DNA of 64,000 nucleotides from Trebonia sp963795335 (lineage in GTDB: Bacteria > Actinomycetota > Actinomycetes > Streptosporangiales > Streptosporangiaceae). The DNA lies in NCBI GenBank assembly GCA_963795335.1, contig CAWCHI010000008.1, forward strand, positions 62,001-126,000, given 5' to 3'. Of the stretch, positions 17,137 through 27,868 are shown piece after piece (positions within the stretch are counted from its first letter, which is position 1; each line of letters begins with the position of its first letter). The notes under the pieces are model-generated. The model searched no databases. It was not told the DNA's origin and was given only the letters and a program-made list of their open reading frames with translations. Both the position numbers and the translations under genes were made by a program.

Positions 17137-18138
17137 TCAGTAGGAGGTGCGGGGCGCGTCGAAGATCTTCTTCGGGTTGCGCACGAGCATCGCGTCGATC
17201 TGGTCGTCGGTCACCCCGCGCGCCTTCAGGGCGGGCAGGACATGCTGGCTGATGTGCAGGAAGTGCCAGTTCGGGAAGTCCAGCGGGGTGCCTGTGCGCA
17301 GCTCCTGCGGCGCCCAGTCCATCCAGCAGCTGGTGTCGTGCGACAGCACCAGCTGGTCGGCGTAGCCGAGGTCGCACAGGTCGGCGACCACCCGGACGCG
17401 CTCCTCGAAGGTCAGGAAGTGCCCGCCTTCCATGCCGAAGCGGTCCATACCGAGGTAGGACCCGCGGGACAGGATCTCTTTGAGGTAGTTGAGGTCGTTG
17501 GTGTCGCCCGAGTGCCCGATGACCACCCGGGACAGGTCGACGCCCTCGCTGTCGAAGACCTCCTGCTGCTCCAGCCCGCGCCGGGTCGCCACGTCGGTGT
17601 GGGTGGAGATGGGCACGCCGGTCGCCCGGTGCGCCTTGGCCACCGCGCGCAGCAGCCGGTCGATGGTCGGGGTGACGCCGGGCTTGTCGGTGCAGACCTT
17701 GAGGGCCGACGCCTTGACCCCGGTGCCGGCGATGCCCTCGGTGATGTCCTGGACGAACATCTCCACCAGCGGCTCGCGGCCGCCGCCGAGACCGCCCGGC
17801 CCGACCGCGGCCAGGTAGTGCGGCAGCCCGTCATAGGTGTAGACGCCGGTGGCGACGAGGATGTTGAAGTCGGGCACGGCCTCGTTGATCTGCTGCAGGC
17901 GGGGAATGTAGCGGCCCATGCCGATGACCGTCAGGTCGAGCAGCGAGTCGATCCCGAGCGCCTTCAGGTCGCGCAGGTTGGCGATGGCCTCGGCGACCTT
18001 TTTCTCCTCGTCCCAGCCGATGATCCCGGGGTAGTTCTCCGTGAACTCGGGGGTGGTGATGAACACGTGCTCGTGCATGAGGGTGGCACCGAGGGTGGCG
18101 GTGTCAACCGCCCCCCGCACCGTCTCGACCGTGGCCAA
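17137..18138 (-). CDS. Phosphotriesterase-family amidohydrolase (candidate lactonase)
   Basis: 333 residues, TIM-barrel binuclear metal hydrolase. Ligands visible in order: HEHVF (first His pair), the Lys of SALKVCTD expected to be carboxylated, His of STHTDV, His of IGHSGD, and Asp of LSHDTS. The full set is present, so it should be active. Family members hydrolyse phosphotriesters, but most bacterial ones (PLL type) are lactonases. With a Baeyer-Villiger monooxygenase in the same window a lactonase role is attractive but inferred. The start is TTG, about 5 bp after AAAGGAAGG. Lies between LivF and an SDR. Confidence 0.88.
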   Translation of the reverse strand: MATVETVRGAVDTATLGATLMHEHVFITTPEFTENYPGIIGWDEEKKVAEAIANLRDLKALGIDSLLDLTVIGMGRYIPRLQQINEAVPDFNILVATGVYTYDGLPHYLAAVGPGGLGGGREPLVEMFVQDITEGIAGTGVKASALKVCTDKPGVTPTIDRLLRAVAKAHRATGVPISTHTDVATRRGLEQQEVFDSEGVDLSRVVIGHSGDTNDLNYLKEILSRGSYLGMDRFGMEGGHFLTFEERVRVVADLCDLGYADQLVLSHDTSCWMDWAPQELRTGTPLDFPNWHFLHISQHVLPALKARGVTDDQIDAMLVRNPKKIFDAPRTSY

Positions 18139-18186
18139 AGATCCTTCCTTTCTCTTGTCTGTCCTGCGAAGACCGCTGCGGGCGGG

Positions 18187-18939
18187 CTAGAAGACCGTCC
18201 ACCAGTCCGTCCGGGCCCGGGCCTCGTCGCCGGTGTTCTCGCCGACGACGGTCCCGCTGCGGAGCACGAACACGTGGTCGGCGAACGTGAGGGCCTCGCC
18301 GATGGCCTGCTCGACCAGCAGCACGGTGAGGCCGCGCTCCTCGCACAGCCGCTTGGTCGCCCGCAGCAGGTCCAGGTTGATCTGCGGGGCGAGCCCGAGC
18401 GAGGGCTCGTCGAGCATGAGGATCTGCGCCCCCGCCATCAGGGCGATGCCCATCGAGAGCATCCGCTGCTCACCGCCGCTCATCGTCTGGGCGAACTGGC
18501 CAAGGCGCTCCCCCAGCCGGGGGAACAGGTCGAGCACCATGCCCCGGCGCTCGGCGATGAGCGCCCGGTCCCGCTCCAGGGCCGCCCCCAGGAGCAGGTT
18601 GTCCTGCACCGTGAGGCCGGTGAAGACGGCCCGCTCCTGCGGCAGGTAGACCACGCCCTTGCGGACCCGGGCACTGATCGGCAGGGCGGTGACGTCCTCC
18701 CCGAACAATCGCACCTCGCCGCTGTACTGCGGCACCAGCCCGGCGATGGCCTTCAGGGTGCTGCTCTTGCCCGCCCCGTTGTGCCCGAACAGGCAGGTGA
18801 CCTCGCCCTTGCGGCAGCCGAAGCTGACGTCGTGCACGACCGGCCGCTTGAAGTAGCCGGTCTGCAGGTTGCGCACCTCGATCGCGTACTCGGCCTCCGG
18901 GCCGCCCGCGGCCCTGCTCGCGCTCGCTGTTTCAGTCAT
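18187..18939 (-). CDS. livF: Branched-chain-type ABC transporter ATPase LivF
   Basis: 250 residues. Walker A GHNGAGKS, signature MSGGEQRM, Walker B ILMLDEP, and H-loop replaced by Q (LLVEQA) as is normal for LivF. It powers the HAAT importer encoded by the upstream genes. It is 9 bp after the stop of the LivM-LivG fusion. The substrate need not be an amino acid: many actinobacterial HAAT systems in catabolic operons carry aromatic or alicyclic acids. Confidence 0.93.
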   Translation of the reverse strand: MTETASASRAAGGPEAEYAIEVRNLQTGYFKRPVVHDVSFGCRKGEVTCLFGHNGAGKSSTLKAIAGLVPQYSGEVRLFGEDVTALPISARVRKGVVYLPQERAVFTGLTVQDNLLLGAALERDRALIAERRGMVLDLFPRLGERLGQFAQTMSGGEQRMLSMGIALMAGAQILMLDEPSLGLAPQINLDLLRATKRLCEERGLTVLLVEQAIGEALTFADHVFVLRSGTVVGENTGDEARARTDWWTVF

Positions 18940-18948
18940 GGCGATCTC

Positions 18949-21111
18949 CTACACACCGAAGTAGGCGTGGCGGAGTTCCTCATCCGCCATCAGCTCGTCG
19001 AGTCGGCCGTGGGTCCGGATCCGGCCCGCTTCCATGAAGTAGCAGCCGGCGTCGAGCATCTGCAGGAAGCCGAGGTTGTGCTCGACCACGCAGACGGTGC
19101 GCCCGAAGTTCGGCAGCTCGCGGATGACCTCGGCGACCCGCTCGACCCACTCGGGGTCGACGCCGCTGGTCGGCTCGTCCAGCAGCAGCAGGTCGGCCCC
19201 GGTGGCCAGCACCCGGGCGATGGCGACCAGCTTCTGCTCGCCGTGGCCGAGCCCGCCGGTCAGCTCGTTGGCCCGGTGGTCCATGCCGACCCAGCGCAAG
19301 ATCTCCATCGCACGGTCCCGCGTCTGCTTCTCGGTCCGGTGGACCTTCAGCGGGGTGGCGAACAGCCGCCACATGTGCTCGCAGTCCTGGCCGGGGATGG
19401 CCAGCATCACGTTCTGCAGGCAGGTCATGTAGCGGAACAGGCGCACGTCCTGGAACGAGCGCACCATCCCCATGCCCGCAATCGCGTTGGGCGACTTGCC
19501 CCGGACCTCGGTCCCCTTCAATCTGACCGAACCGCCGTCGGCCGGGATGAACCCGGTGAACAGGCCGAACAAGGTACTCTTGCCCGCGCCGTTAGGGCCG
19601 ATGAGGGCGGTCACCTGGCGGGCCGGGACCTGCAGGCTGACACCGCGCACGGCCTGGATGCCGCCGAAGCTCTTGACCAGGTCGGTCACCTCGAGGATGG
19701 GCGTGCCCTGGGCGACGCCTCCCTCGACGGGCCCGAAGGCCTCGCCCAGGGCGGCGCTGACCGACACCCGGGCGGCGGGCTCGGGCTCACCCGGCTCGTG
19801 CACGCCCGCCTCGGCCGCGACCGCGTCGCTCACCAGGTCGCGGGGGCCGTGGCCGGCGCCGTTGCCGGTGACGGTTCCGCTGGCGCCGTTCCCGCTGACG
19901 CCGGAGGCCGCGCCGGCCGTCGCCACGCTGGTCTCGGTCTCGGCGATCTCCCGCTCGATCTCGCGCTCGGCCGCGGGCGACGCGCCCGGGTCGGCCAGGC
20001 TCATGACCGTCGGGGTGCCGGTGACCGGGGCCGGGGGCGCCGGGCTGGCCGGCACCGGGCGGCCGGACTCGAACGGCTCGGCCGGGGTGGGACGGTGGAC
20101 GACCGCCTGCCGGCTCGACTCGATGACCGGCGAGACCGGGGCCACGCTGGGCACCGCAGCGGCCGGCGCGGCCGCGGCCAGTGCGAGTTCGGGCTCGCGG
20201 AATCCGCCCCGGGCCCAGAACATCTTCTGCCACCAGTGCGGCGTCCCGGCCACGTGCTCGGGGAACAACCCGGCCGGACGGAAGATCATGATGAGGATCA
20301 GCAGGACGCCGTAGACCGACTGCTGCCAGTACGTGGCGGTGTTGGGGCTGACGCTGATCCAGTCCTCCAGCGCCGGGGTGGAGGCGGTGATGAGGATCGC
20401 GCCGACGATCGAGCCGAACAGGTTCCCGGCCCCGCCGATGACCACCATGATCACGAACAGGATGGCCTCGTTGAGGCTGAACTCGGTCGGGGTCGCGTTG
20501 CCGAAGTAGAACGAGAACATGGCGCCCGCCAGGCCCGCCAGGGCGGAGCCGAGGCCGAAGATCAGGGCCTGGTAGACGATCGTGTTCTTGCCCAGCGAGC
20601 GGACCGCGGACTCGTCCTCGCGCATGCCCTTGAGGATCCGGCCGTAGCCGGACTCGCCGACCCGCCAGCAGAACCCCAGGACAAGCAGCCCGATGACCAG
20701 GAAGAGCACGAAGATGCCGTACTGGCTGGTGATCTGCAGGCCGAACAGGCTGATGACGCCGACGCCGAGGATGCCCGTCGCCCCGCCGAGGGCGCTCACG
20801 CTGCTGAGCAAGTCGGACACTATGTAGGCGAAGGCCAAGGTCAGCAAGATGACATAGTTGGCGTCCACCCCCAGCGCGGGGATCGAGAGCAAGACGCCGA
20901 ACACGAAGCCGAGCGCGATGCCGACGATACAGCCGACCAGGAACGGCGCGCCGAGGTGGACCGAGAGCAGGGCGGCGGAGTAACCGCCGACGGCGCCGAA
21001 TGCCGCCTGGGCGACGGTCAGCTGGCCGGTATAGCCCTGCACCAGGTTCAGGGAGATCGCGAAGATCGCGAAGATGATGATCGGGTTCCAGTAGTCCAGC
21101 TGCTGCAACAT
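18949..21111 (-). CDS. LivM-LivG fusion: permease joined to ATPase
   Basis: 720 residues. Residues 1 to about 300 are a LivM-type permease with repeated hydrophobic segments (ISLNLVQGYTGQLTVAQAAF is the conserved opening). Residues about 310-480 form an Ala/Pro/Glu/Gly-rich linker without predicted structure. Residues about 482-720 are a LivG ATPase with GPNGAGKS, LGHGEQKL as signature and LLLLDEP. Fusion of the inner-membrane and ATPase parts in one chain through such a long flexible linker is unusual. No frame break is visible in the linker, so the fusion looks real. 6 bp downstream of LivH. Confidence 0.92.
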   Translation of the reverse strand: MLQQLDYWNPIIIFAIFAISLNLVQGYTGQLTVAQAAFGAVGGYSAALLSVHLGAPFLVGCIVGIALGFVFGVLLSIPALGVDANYVILLTLAFAYIVSDLLSSVSALGGATGILGVGVISLFGLQITSQYGIFVLFLVIGLLVLGFCWRVGESGYGRILKGMREDESAVRSLGKNTIVYQALIFGLGSALAGLAGAMFSFYFGNATPTEFSLNEAILFVIMVVIGGAGNLFGSIVGAILITASTPALEDWISVSPNTATYWQQSVYGVLLILIMIFRPAGLFPEHVAGTPHWWQKMFWARGGFREPELALAAAAPAAAVPSVAPVSPVIESSRQAVVHRPTPAEPFESGRPVPASPAPPAPVTGTPTVMSLADPGASPAAEREIEREIAETETSVATAGAASGVSGNGASGTVTGNGAGHGPRDLVSDAVAAEAGVHEPGEPEPAARVSVSAALGEAFGPVEGGVAQGTPILEVTDLVKSFGGIQAVRGVSLQVPARQVTALIGPNGAGKSTLFGLFTGFIPADGGSVRLKGTEVRGKSPNAIAGMGMVRSFQDVRLFRYMTCLQNVMLAIPGQDCEHMWRLFATPLKVHRTEKQTRDRAMEILRWVGMDHRANELTGGLGHGEQKLVAIARVLATGADLLLLDEPTSGVDPEWVERVAEVIRELPNFGRTVCVVEHNLGFLQMLDAGCYFMEAGRIRTHGRLDELMADEELRHAYFGV

Positions 21112-21117
21112 GGCGCG

Positions 21118-22050
21118 TCACGCCTCCTTGAGCGCGGCCCGGGGGCGGAGCGCGCGGAAGTTGATCGCGTACTGGGGGCGCCGGAAGACGACTGACCGGT
21201 ACACCACGTACAGCATGAGGATGCCGAACACGATGACGGTCGAGTAGGCCGGGCTGACCCAGAACTGGGTGAGGTCGGTGATCTCGCCGATGATGAGGCC
21301 GACGATGCCCATCCGGACCGGGCTGGAGCCCATGCCGGCCAGGAAGGCGATCAGGAAGCCCTCGAAGACCTGGTCGAAACCCATGGAGGGGGAGGCGAAG
21401 CCCGCGTCGGTGTACATGAGGCCGAGGACGCCGGAGACGAACGACCCGATGGCGAACACCAGCAGGAAGATCCGCCCGGTGTTGATGCCGACGGTGGAGG
21501 CGAGGTCGATGTTGCTGCGGACCGCGCTGATCCACTTACCCCGCTGGGTGTAGCGCAGGTAGTAGTACAGCCCGAGGATCATCGCCCAGGCGATGACGAT
21601 CTCGTAGACAAACGTGTTGGGGAACACCAGCGCGCCCCACTTGATCCGCGTCTCGTTGATCAAGTTGAACGGGGTTGGGGTGGTGTTGAAGTGCACCGAG
21701 ATCAGGTTGGTGGCCAGCGTCGACAGGCCCAGCGAGGAAATGAAGGTGGGGATCAGCGGGTTCGCGCCCCGGCTGCTCGCGTGGTTGGCGATCGGCCGGT
21801 AGATGAAGGCCTCGATGCCCATGCCGACCACGACCGCCAGCACCAGCCCGATCACAGCCGACACGCCGATGGGGAACCCGAGCTGGGTGTTGCAGTAGAT
21901 GGCGGCGTAGGCGCACAACGCGAACGTGGTGATGTAGGCGATGTGGAACCGCCCGGTCACGCCGATGATGAGCGCGAAGCTCACCGCCAGGGCGCCGGTC
22001 ACACTGCCAAGCACCAGCCCCTGTATGAAGAGGTCAAGGAACTCGGTCAT
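21118..22050 (-). CDS. livH: Branched-chain-type ABC transporter permease LivH
   Basis: 310 residues, about eight hydrophobic segments. Opening LFIQGLVLGSVTGALAVSFALIIG, and the GRFHIAY and AGMGSSPVRMGIVGLIIGEI blocks, match LivH. It is the partner of the LivM part of the next gene. 31 bp after the binding-protein gene. Confidence 0.93.
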   Translation of the reverse strand: MTEFLDLFIQGLVLGSVTGALAVSFALIIGVTGRFHIAYITTFALCAYAAIYCNTQLGFPIGVSAVIGLVLAVVVGMGIEAFIYRPIANHASSRGANPLIPTFISSLGLSTLATNLISVHFNTTPTPFNLINETRIKWGALVFPNTFVYEIVIAWAMILGLYYYLRYTQRGKWISAVRSNIDLASTVGINTGRIFLLVFAIGSFVSGVLGLMYTDAGFASPSMGFDQVFEGFLIAFLAGMGSSPVRMGIVGLIIGEITDLTQFWVSPAYSTVIVFGILMLYVVYRSVVFRRPQYAINFRALRPRAALKEA

Positions 22051-22081
22051 AGCTCTGCTTCCTCCCTTCGAGAGGCGCCAG

Positions 22082-23446
22082 TCACAAGACGGAGAAGTCG
22101 GCGCCGCCGATGTTGAACCGGGCCAGCTGCGTGGGTTGCGCCGTCGTGCTGGTGGTGGTGACTTCGAACAGGCCCATCGGACGCGAGCTCGGCGTGTGGG
22201 TCTTGGGGTTCCACGAGATCGACCCGGTCCCGTTGCCGGTGCCGTAGACGCTCTTCAGCGTCGGGTTCGCTTCCAGGGCCGCCTGGAGCTGGGTCGCGTC
22301 GTGCGGGTTGCCGCCCTTCTCGAGCACCCGGGAGATCAGCTGCCACAGGAAGAAGGTGTTCTCGTAGTAGTTGGCGGGATAGTAGTTCGGGACCTCGCCG
22401 TACTCCGCCTCGTAAGCCTCGGAGAACATCTTGCCCCAGGTGTTGCCCGGGTTGTCCGGGTTGAAGTAGTCGTAGGCGAACTGGTAGCCCAGGATCGCGG
22501 TGCCCGACAGCGGGGTGCTGGTGGCGAAGTAGTCGGGGCCGATGATGGTCGCCGTCAGGTCGGTCGCGTAGTAGGACTTCATGAACGAGGCGGGGTCGGT
22601 GCCCCAGGTGAAGGGGAAGATGACGTCGGGGGTGACCCCGGTCAGCTTGGACATGGACGGGCCGAAGTCGTAGCTGCCGCTGCCGCTGACCTCGGTGTAC
22701 TCCTGGGCGACAATCTGGGCGGCCGGGAAGTAGTCCTTGATCGCCTGCTGCAGGACGGTGGTGAACTGTCCCGCCAGCGGTCCGAGGTCGGCCCCGGCCA
22801 GGGCGATCTTGGTCTTCTGGGGCGCCTTGGCCGCCAGGTACTTCATCACCCCGCCGTAGCCGTCGGACGGGGTGATCGCCCGGGTGCCCCAGATGTACGG
22901 CAGCCCCTGGAACACCGGAAGGTCTCCGCCGCCGGGGTCGGTGGTGAAGACCTTGTACTGGATGGCCGGCTTGATGATGTTGCCCTCGTCGAAGAAGCCG
23001 CAGGAAATGCAGTAGGGGGTGTTGATCTGCCCCCAGGCGGTCATGGCGGTGGACCCGGCCGTGCTCGACGCGGCGAAGTCCTTGACCCCGACGCTGAAGT
23101 CGGGCCCGCCCGCCGCCTTGATGTGCTTCAGGGCCAGGTTGATGCCCTTGAGGCTGGCCTCACCGTAGGGCGCCTGGGAGGTGCTGAGCAGCAGCCCGGC
23201 CGCGAACGGGTAGGACAGGCCCGCTCCCGAGTGCGGCCCGCCGAACTGCTGCTTGAGGAAGGAGGCCATGTCGTTGTCGAAGGTGGCCGCCAGCTTGGGC
23301 TTGGGGATCTGCCCGGGGGGCGTCTGCGCGCCGCAGGCGGTCAGCCCCACGGCCGCCGCCCCGGCCAGGCCGAACTTCATGAAGTCCCTTCGACCGACTA
23401 TTCGGTCGGGCCGGGTGGCCGGGTGGGGGTCCTGATGTGAACGCAT
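22082..23446 (-). CDS. Substrate-binding lipoprotein of HAAT importer, Tat-exported
   Basis: 454 residues from ATG 23446, chosen because AAGGGAAG lies 5 bp upstream and the protein then starts with a signal peptide; the frame remains open to 23707 by chance. Signal: twin arginine in VGRRDFMKFG, hydrophobic GLAGAAAVGL, lipobox LTAC. The mature part is a periplasmic-binding-protein type I fold of the LivJ kind. Tat export of a lipoprotein implies folding in the cytoplasm. First gene of an 11 kb operon reaching to 12363. Confidence 0.92.
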   Translation of the reverse strand: MRSHQDPHPATRPDRIVGRRDFMKFGLAGAAAVGLTACGAQTPPGQIPKPKLAATFDNDMASFLKQQFGGPHSGAGLSYPFAAGLLLSTSQAPYGEASLKGINLALKHIKAAGGPDFSVGVKDFAASSTAGSTAMTAWGQINTPYCISCGFFDEGNIIKPAIQYKVFTTDPGGGDLPVFQGLPYIWGTRAITPSDGYGGVMKYLAAKAPQKTKIALAGADLGPLAGQFTTVLQQAIKDYFPAAQIVAQEYTEVSGSGSYDFGPSMSKLTGVTPDVIFPFTWGTDPASFMKSYYATDLTATIIGPDYFATSTPLSGTAILGYQFAYDYFNPDNPGNTWGKMFSEAYEAEYGEVPNYYPANYYENTFFLWQLISRVLEKGGNPHDATQLQAALEANPTLKSVYGTGNGTGSISWNPKTHTPSSRPMGLFEVTTTSTTAQPTQLARFNIGGADFSVL

Positions 23447-23620
23447 GGGGACTTCCCTTGGTCGTGCCGCACCAGTGCGGCTCGGTTCGATCGGGGGACG
23501 AGTGATCGAGCGAGACCTGAGCAGTCGGGCATGGCCCGGGCAGCAAGGCCGCCAAGCTCTGAGTGGAACCGCGTTCGAAATTACGGAACTGGGTTCCCTT
23601 ATATTCAATTGAGTAAGCCG

Positions 23621-23649
23621 AACATAAGTTGGCCCGTGGGGCCTGTCAA
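23621..23649 (-). promoter_or_regulatory. Promoter of the 11 kb importer/catabolic operon
   Basis: Minus strand: TTGACA (23644-23649), 17 bp, TATGTT (23621-23626). Start expected near 23614, leader about 168 nt. An 8-bp palindrome TCAATTGA (23605-23612) lies at the start point and may be an operator. Confidence 0.65.
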
Positions 23650-23771
23650 GCCCTAACGCACGGCCGAATTGGGGCTGGCAGTGCGAGTCAGAATGTCCCT
23701 TGACCACCCGGAAGCGGGTCAGTAGTGTCGATGTTTGAATACTGTTCGATATCCTGAACGGAAGGGTCCGA

Positions 23772-25259
<1,488 letters not shown>

Positions 25260-25314
25260 CGGCGTCCCGTCCCCTGATCACGGAACGCAATCGCAACGCT
25301 GAGGAGAGTCCCCC

Positions 25315-27018
25315 GTGACTGCCACCAACGGAAACAACTACCTGGCCGAAGCCCTCGCGGCGTACGGCCTGACCCATGTCTTCATGGTGCCGACCGTCGC
25401 CGTGCCGGCCCTGGCCCACCTCGACTCCATCGGCGTGCAGGCGATCACCACCCACGGGGAGAAGGCCGCCGCCTACATGGCCGACGGCTACGCCCGGACC
25501 CGCCGTGGCCCCGGTGTCTGCCTGGCCCAGACCATCGGCGCGGCCAACCTCGCGGCTGGCCTGCGCGACTCCTACATGGCGGGCTCGCCGGTCATCGCGA
25601 TCACCGGCGGCACCAGCCCGATGAGCCGTTACCGGCACGTCTACCAGGAGATCGAGGACTTCCCCCTCTACGAGACTACGACCAAGTTCAACGCCCACGT
25701 GGACGACGTCCGGCGGGTGCCGGACATGCTGCGCCAGGCGTTCCGTGAGGCCGTCAGCGGCGGCCCGGGCCCGGTTCACCTGGAGATGCAGGGCCTGGCG
25801 GCGACCGTCCTCGGGGGCGAGATCGACCTCGAGGTGTCTGGCCCGATGGCCGAGCAGGCCTTCGCCTACGCACCGCCGTTCCGCCCGGTGGCCGACGACG
25901 CGTCGATCCGCCGCGCGCTTGAGCTGCTGGCCGGCGCGGCGCGGCCGGTGATTGTGGCCGGCGGCGGGGTGCACTACTCGGGGGCCAGCGCCGAGCTGAC
26001 CGAGCTCGCCCGGCGGCTCGGGGTGCCGGTCGCCACCTCGCTCAACGCCAAGGGGTCGATCGCGGAGACCGACCCGCTGGCGGTCGGCGTGGTCGGCAGC
26101 TACTCGCGGGCCAGCGCGAACCGCACGGTCGGGCAGGCTGACCTGGTCTTCTTCATCGGCAGCCACACCGGCAGCCAGGTGACCGACAACTGGCGGCTGC
26201 CGGCCACGGGCACCCCGGTCATCCAGCTTGACATCGACCCGCGCGAGCTCGGCCGCAACTACCCCAACGCGGTCGGCCTGCACGGGGACGTCGCGGCGAC
26301 GCTGCGGCGGATGATCGAGCTGGCCCCCGCGTCGGCCGGGCACGACGACTGGCGGTCGGCTGTCGCCGGGTTCGTCACCGAGTTCCGCGAGCACCAGGAG
26401 CCCCGGTTCGCCTCCGACGCCTCCCCGATCCGGCCCGAGCGGCTGTGCCGGGAGCTGACCGAGCTGCTGCCGGACGACGCGATCCTGCTGTCCGACACCG
26501 GGCACTCCGGCATCTGGACCGGCAGCCTCATCGACATGCGGCCGGGCCAGACGTTCCTGCGCTGCGCGGGCACCCTGGGCTGGGCCCTGCCGGCCACCCT
26601 GGGGGCCAAGTGCGCCGCCCCGGACCGGCCGGTGGTGGGCTTTACCGGCGACGGCGGGCTCTACTACCACCTGGCCGAGCTCGAGACCGCCGCCCGCAAC
26701 AACATCAACGCGGTCATCGTGGTCAACAACAACCGCTCGCTGAGCCAGGACATGAAGATCTTCCAGGCCTCGTGGGGCGGCGCCGACAAGATCACCGACG
26801 CGGGCGACAAGATGTGGAAGTTCGACAGCGTCAACCTGGCGGACGTGGCGGCCAGCCTGGGCTGCGCGAGCTACCGGGTGGAGTCGCCGGACGAGATCGG
26901 CCCTGCGATCAAGAGTGCCCTCGCGGCCGGGCGGCCCGCCCTGGTCGACGTGGTGACCGATGTCGAGGTGCTGCCCGACCCGCCGTTCGGCGGCCGGGAC
27001 TTCTACAGCAACTCCTGA
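25315..27018 (+). CDS. Thiamine-diphosphate enzyme, acetolactate-synthase-like
   Basis: 567 residues from GTG 25315, with GAGGAG upstream. N-terminal PYR domain with the activating Glu (THGEKAAAYMADGYART), middle domain, and C-terminal PP domain with the TPP/Mg motif GDGGLYYHLAELETAARN...NNN. It belongs to the ALS/benzoylformate decarboxylase/IolD-like superfamily; no regulatory subunit is adjacent, so a catabolic decarboxylase, lyase or hydrolase is more likely than acetolactate synthase. Probably cotranscribed with mmsA, so it may produce the semialdehyde. Exact reaction unknown. Confidence 0.85.
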   Translation: MTATNGNNYLAEALAAYGLTHVFMVPTVAVPALAHLDSIGVQAITTHGEKAAAYMADGYARTRRGPGVCLAQTIGAANLAAGLRDSYMAGSPVIAITGGTSPMSRYRHVYQEIEDFPLYETTTKFNAHVDDVRRVPDMLRQAFREAVSGGPGPVHLEMQGLAATVLGGEIDLEVSGPMAEQAFAYAPPFRPVADDASIRRALELLAGAARPVIVAGGGVHYSGASAELTELARRLGVPVATSLNAKGSIAETDPLAVGVVGSYSRASANRTVGQADLVFFIGSHTGSQVTDNWRLPATGTPVIQLDIDPRELGRNYPNAVGLHGDVAATLRRMIELAPASAGHDDWRSAVAGFVTEFREHQEPRFASDASPIRPERLCRELTELLPDDAILLSDTGHSGIWTGSLIDMRPGQTFLRCAGTLGWALPATLGAKCAAPDRPVVGFTGDGGLYYHLAELETAARNNINAVIVVNNNRSLSQDMKIFQASWGGADKITDAGDKMWKFDSVNLADVAASLGCASYRVESPDEIGPAIKSALAAGRPALVDVVTDVEVLPDPPFGGRDFYSNS

Positions 27019-27032
27019 GCGGCCGGGCGGCA

Positions 27033-27067
27033 CCCCCCGGCGGCACCGTTCCGGGCCGCCGGGAGGG
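27033..27067 (+). terminator. Strong GC hairpin after the TPP enzyme gene
   Basis: CCCGGCGGC (27036-27044) pairs perfectly with GCCGCCGGG (27055-27063) across a 10-nt loop, extended by further C/G pairs with one mismatch. There is no T run, as is common for actinobacterial terminators. Confidence 0.5.
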
Positions 27068-27127
27068 GGCCCGCCCGACCCTTCCCCGCCAGCCTTTCGA
27101 CCGGCTGGTCGGCTCGGCGTGGCCAAT

Positions 27128-27156
27128 TTGACGTGCAAGCGCGGCCGCGCTAGTGT
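27128..27156 (+). promoter_or_regulatory. Promoter of the tetR-type gene
   Basis: TTGACG (27128-27133), 17 bp, TAGTGT (27151-27156). Start expected near 27163, leader about 62 nt to ATG 27225. Confidence 0.65.
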
Positions 27157-27162
27157 CAGCCG

Positions 27163-27176
27163 ACCGGCCGGCCGGT
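27163..27176. promoter_or_regulatory. Perfect 14-bp palindrome at the start point, putative TetR operator
   Basis: ACCGGCCGGCCGGT is fully self-complementary and covers the expected +1 of the adjacent TetR-type gene, ideal for autorepression. A second imperfect dyad (CGACC-ggct-GGTCG, 27099-27112) lies upstream of the -35. Confidence 0.5.
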
Positions 27177-27224
27177 TCCGGTGCTGGCCCCGATGTAGCG
27201 AGGGCTTTGGAGGTTCCGCTCCCC

Positions 27225-27848
27225 ATGGTGGAGCAGACTGAAAGCGTCACGCCGCCCACCGCGGCCGACCGGCGCCGCGCGGAGATCATCACCCTCGCCG
27301 CCCAGCTCTTCGACCAGCACGGCTACTCCAGCGTGTCGATGGAGCAGATCGCGGTCGCGGCCGGCCTGGCCAAGCCGACGCTCTACCACTACTTCCGGGG
27401 CAAGGACGAGATCCTCCGCGGCATCCACGAGACCTTCATCGACGTGCTCCTCGAGCGCTACGACCAGCGCCAGCAGCTCGGCCTCTCCCCCGCCCTGGTC
27501 CTGCTGGGGGCGATGACGGACATCTACGGGCTGATGGAGACCCACCGCGGCCACGTGCGGGTGTTCTTCGAGCACCACCGGGAGCTGCCGGCCGCTGTCC
27601 GCGAGCAGATCCGCATCAAGCGCAGCCGCTACGAGCAGCTGATCCGGGGGACGATCGTGGACGGGATCGACGCGGGCCAGTTCCGCGAGGTCGATCCCGA
27701 GGCCGCGACCCTGGCCGTGTTCGGCATCTGCAACTGGGCCTACCAGTGGTGGCGGCCCGGAAGCGGCACCGACCCGGCCCTGACGGCGCAGAAGATGTGG
27801 GACATGTTCGTCCGCGGCATCGGCACCGGCCAGGACATCCGGGCTTAG
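27225..27848 (+). CDS. TetR-family transcriptional regulator
   Basis: About 207 residues from ATG 27225, with GGAGG 11 bp upstream; the frame opens earlier at GTG 27153, but that lies inside the -10 box. N-terminal HTH: IITLAAQLFDQHGYSSVSMEQIA, AAGLAKPTLYHYFRGKDEI. The C-terminal domain resembles the KstR2/FadR-like group acting on acyl-CoA ligands (FFEHHRELPAAVREQI). Probably controls itself and neighbouring acyl-CoA genes. Converges with the phosphotransferase gene 20 bp away. Confidence 0.9.
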   Translation: MVEQTESVTPPTAADRRRAEIITLAAQLFDQHGYSSVSMEQIAVAAGLAKPTLYHYFRGKDEILRGIHETFIDVLLERYDQRQQLGLSPALVLLGAMTDIYGLMETHRGHVRVFFEHHRELPAAVREQIRIKRSRYEQLIRGTIVDGIDAGQFREVDPEAATLAVFGICNWAYQWWRPGSGTDPALTAQKMWDMFVRGIGTGQDIRA

Positions 27849-27868
27849 GCCGTCGCCCGGCCGGGGCG

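Noticed and set aside
16675..21195. 1506-residue open frame opposite the importer genes
   Set aside because: No domain is recognisable, composition is the Arg/Gly/His/Asp type of antisense frames, and the opposite strand carries clear SDR, hydrolase and ABC genes.
23391..23408. CGACCGA-N4-TCGGTCG as a further operator of the CCGAC type
   Set aside because: It lies inside the signal-peptide codons (RIVGRRDF), its centre deviates from the 2-bp spacing, and the promoter with its own palindrome is 200 bp upstream.
25315..27018. Biosynthetic acetolactate synthase (ilvB)
   Set aside because: No small regulatory subunit or ilvC nearby; it sits with mmsA in a catabolic setting.
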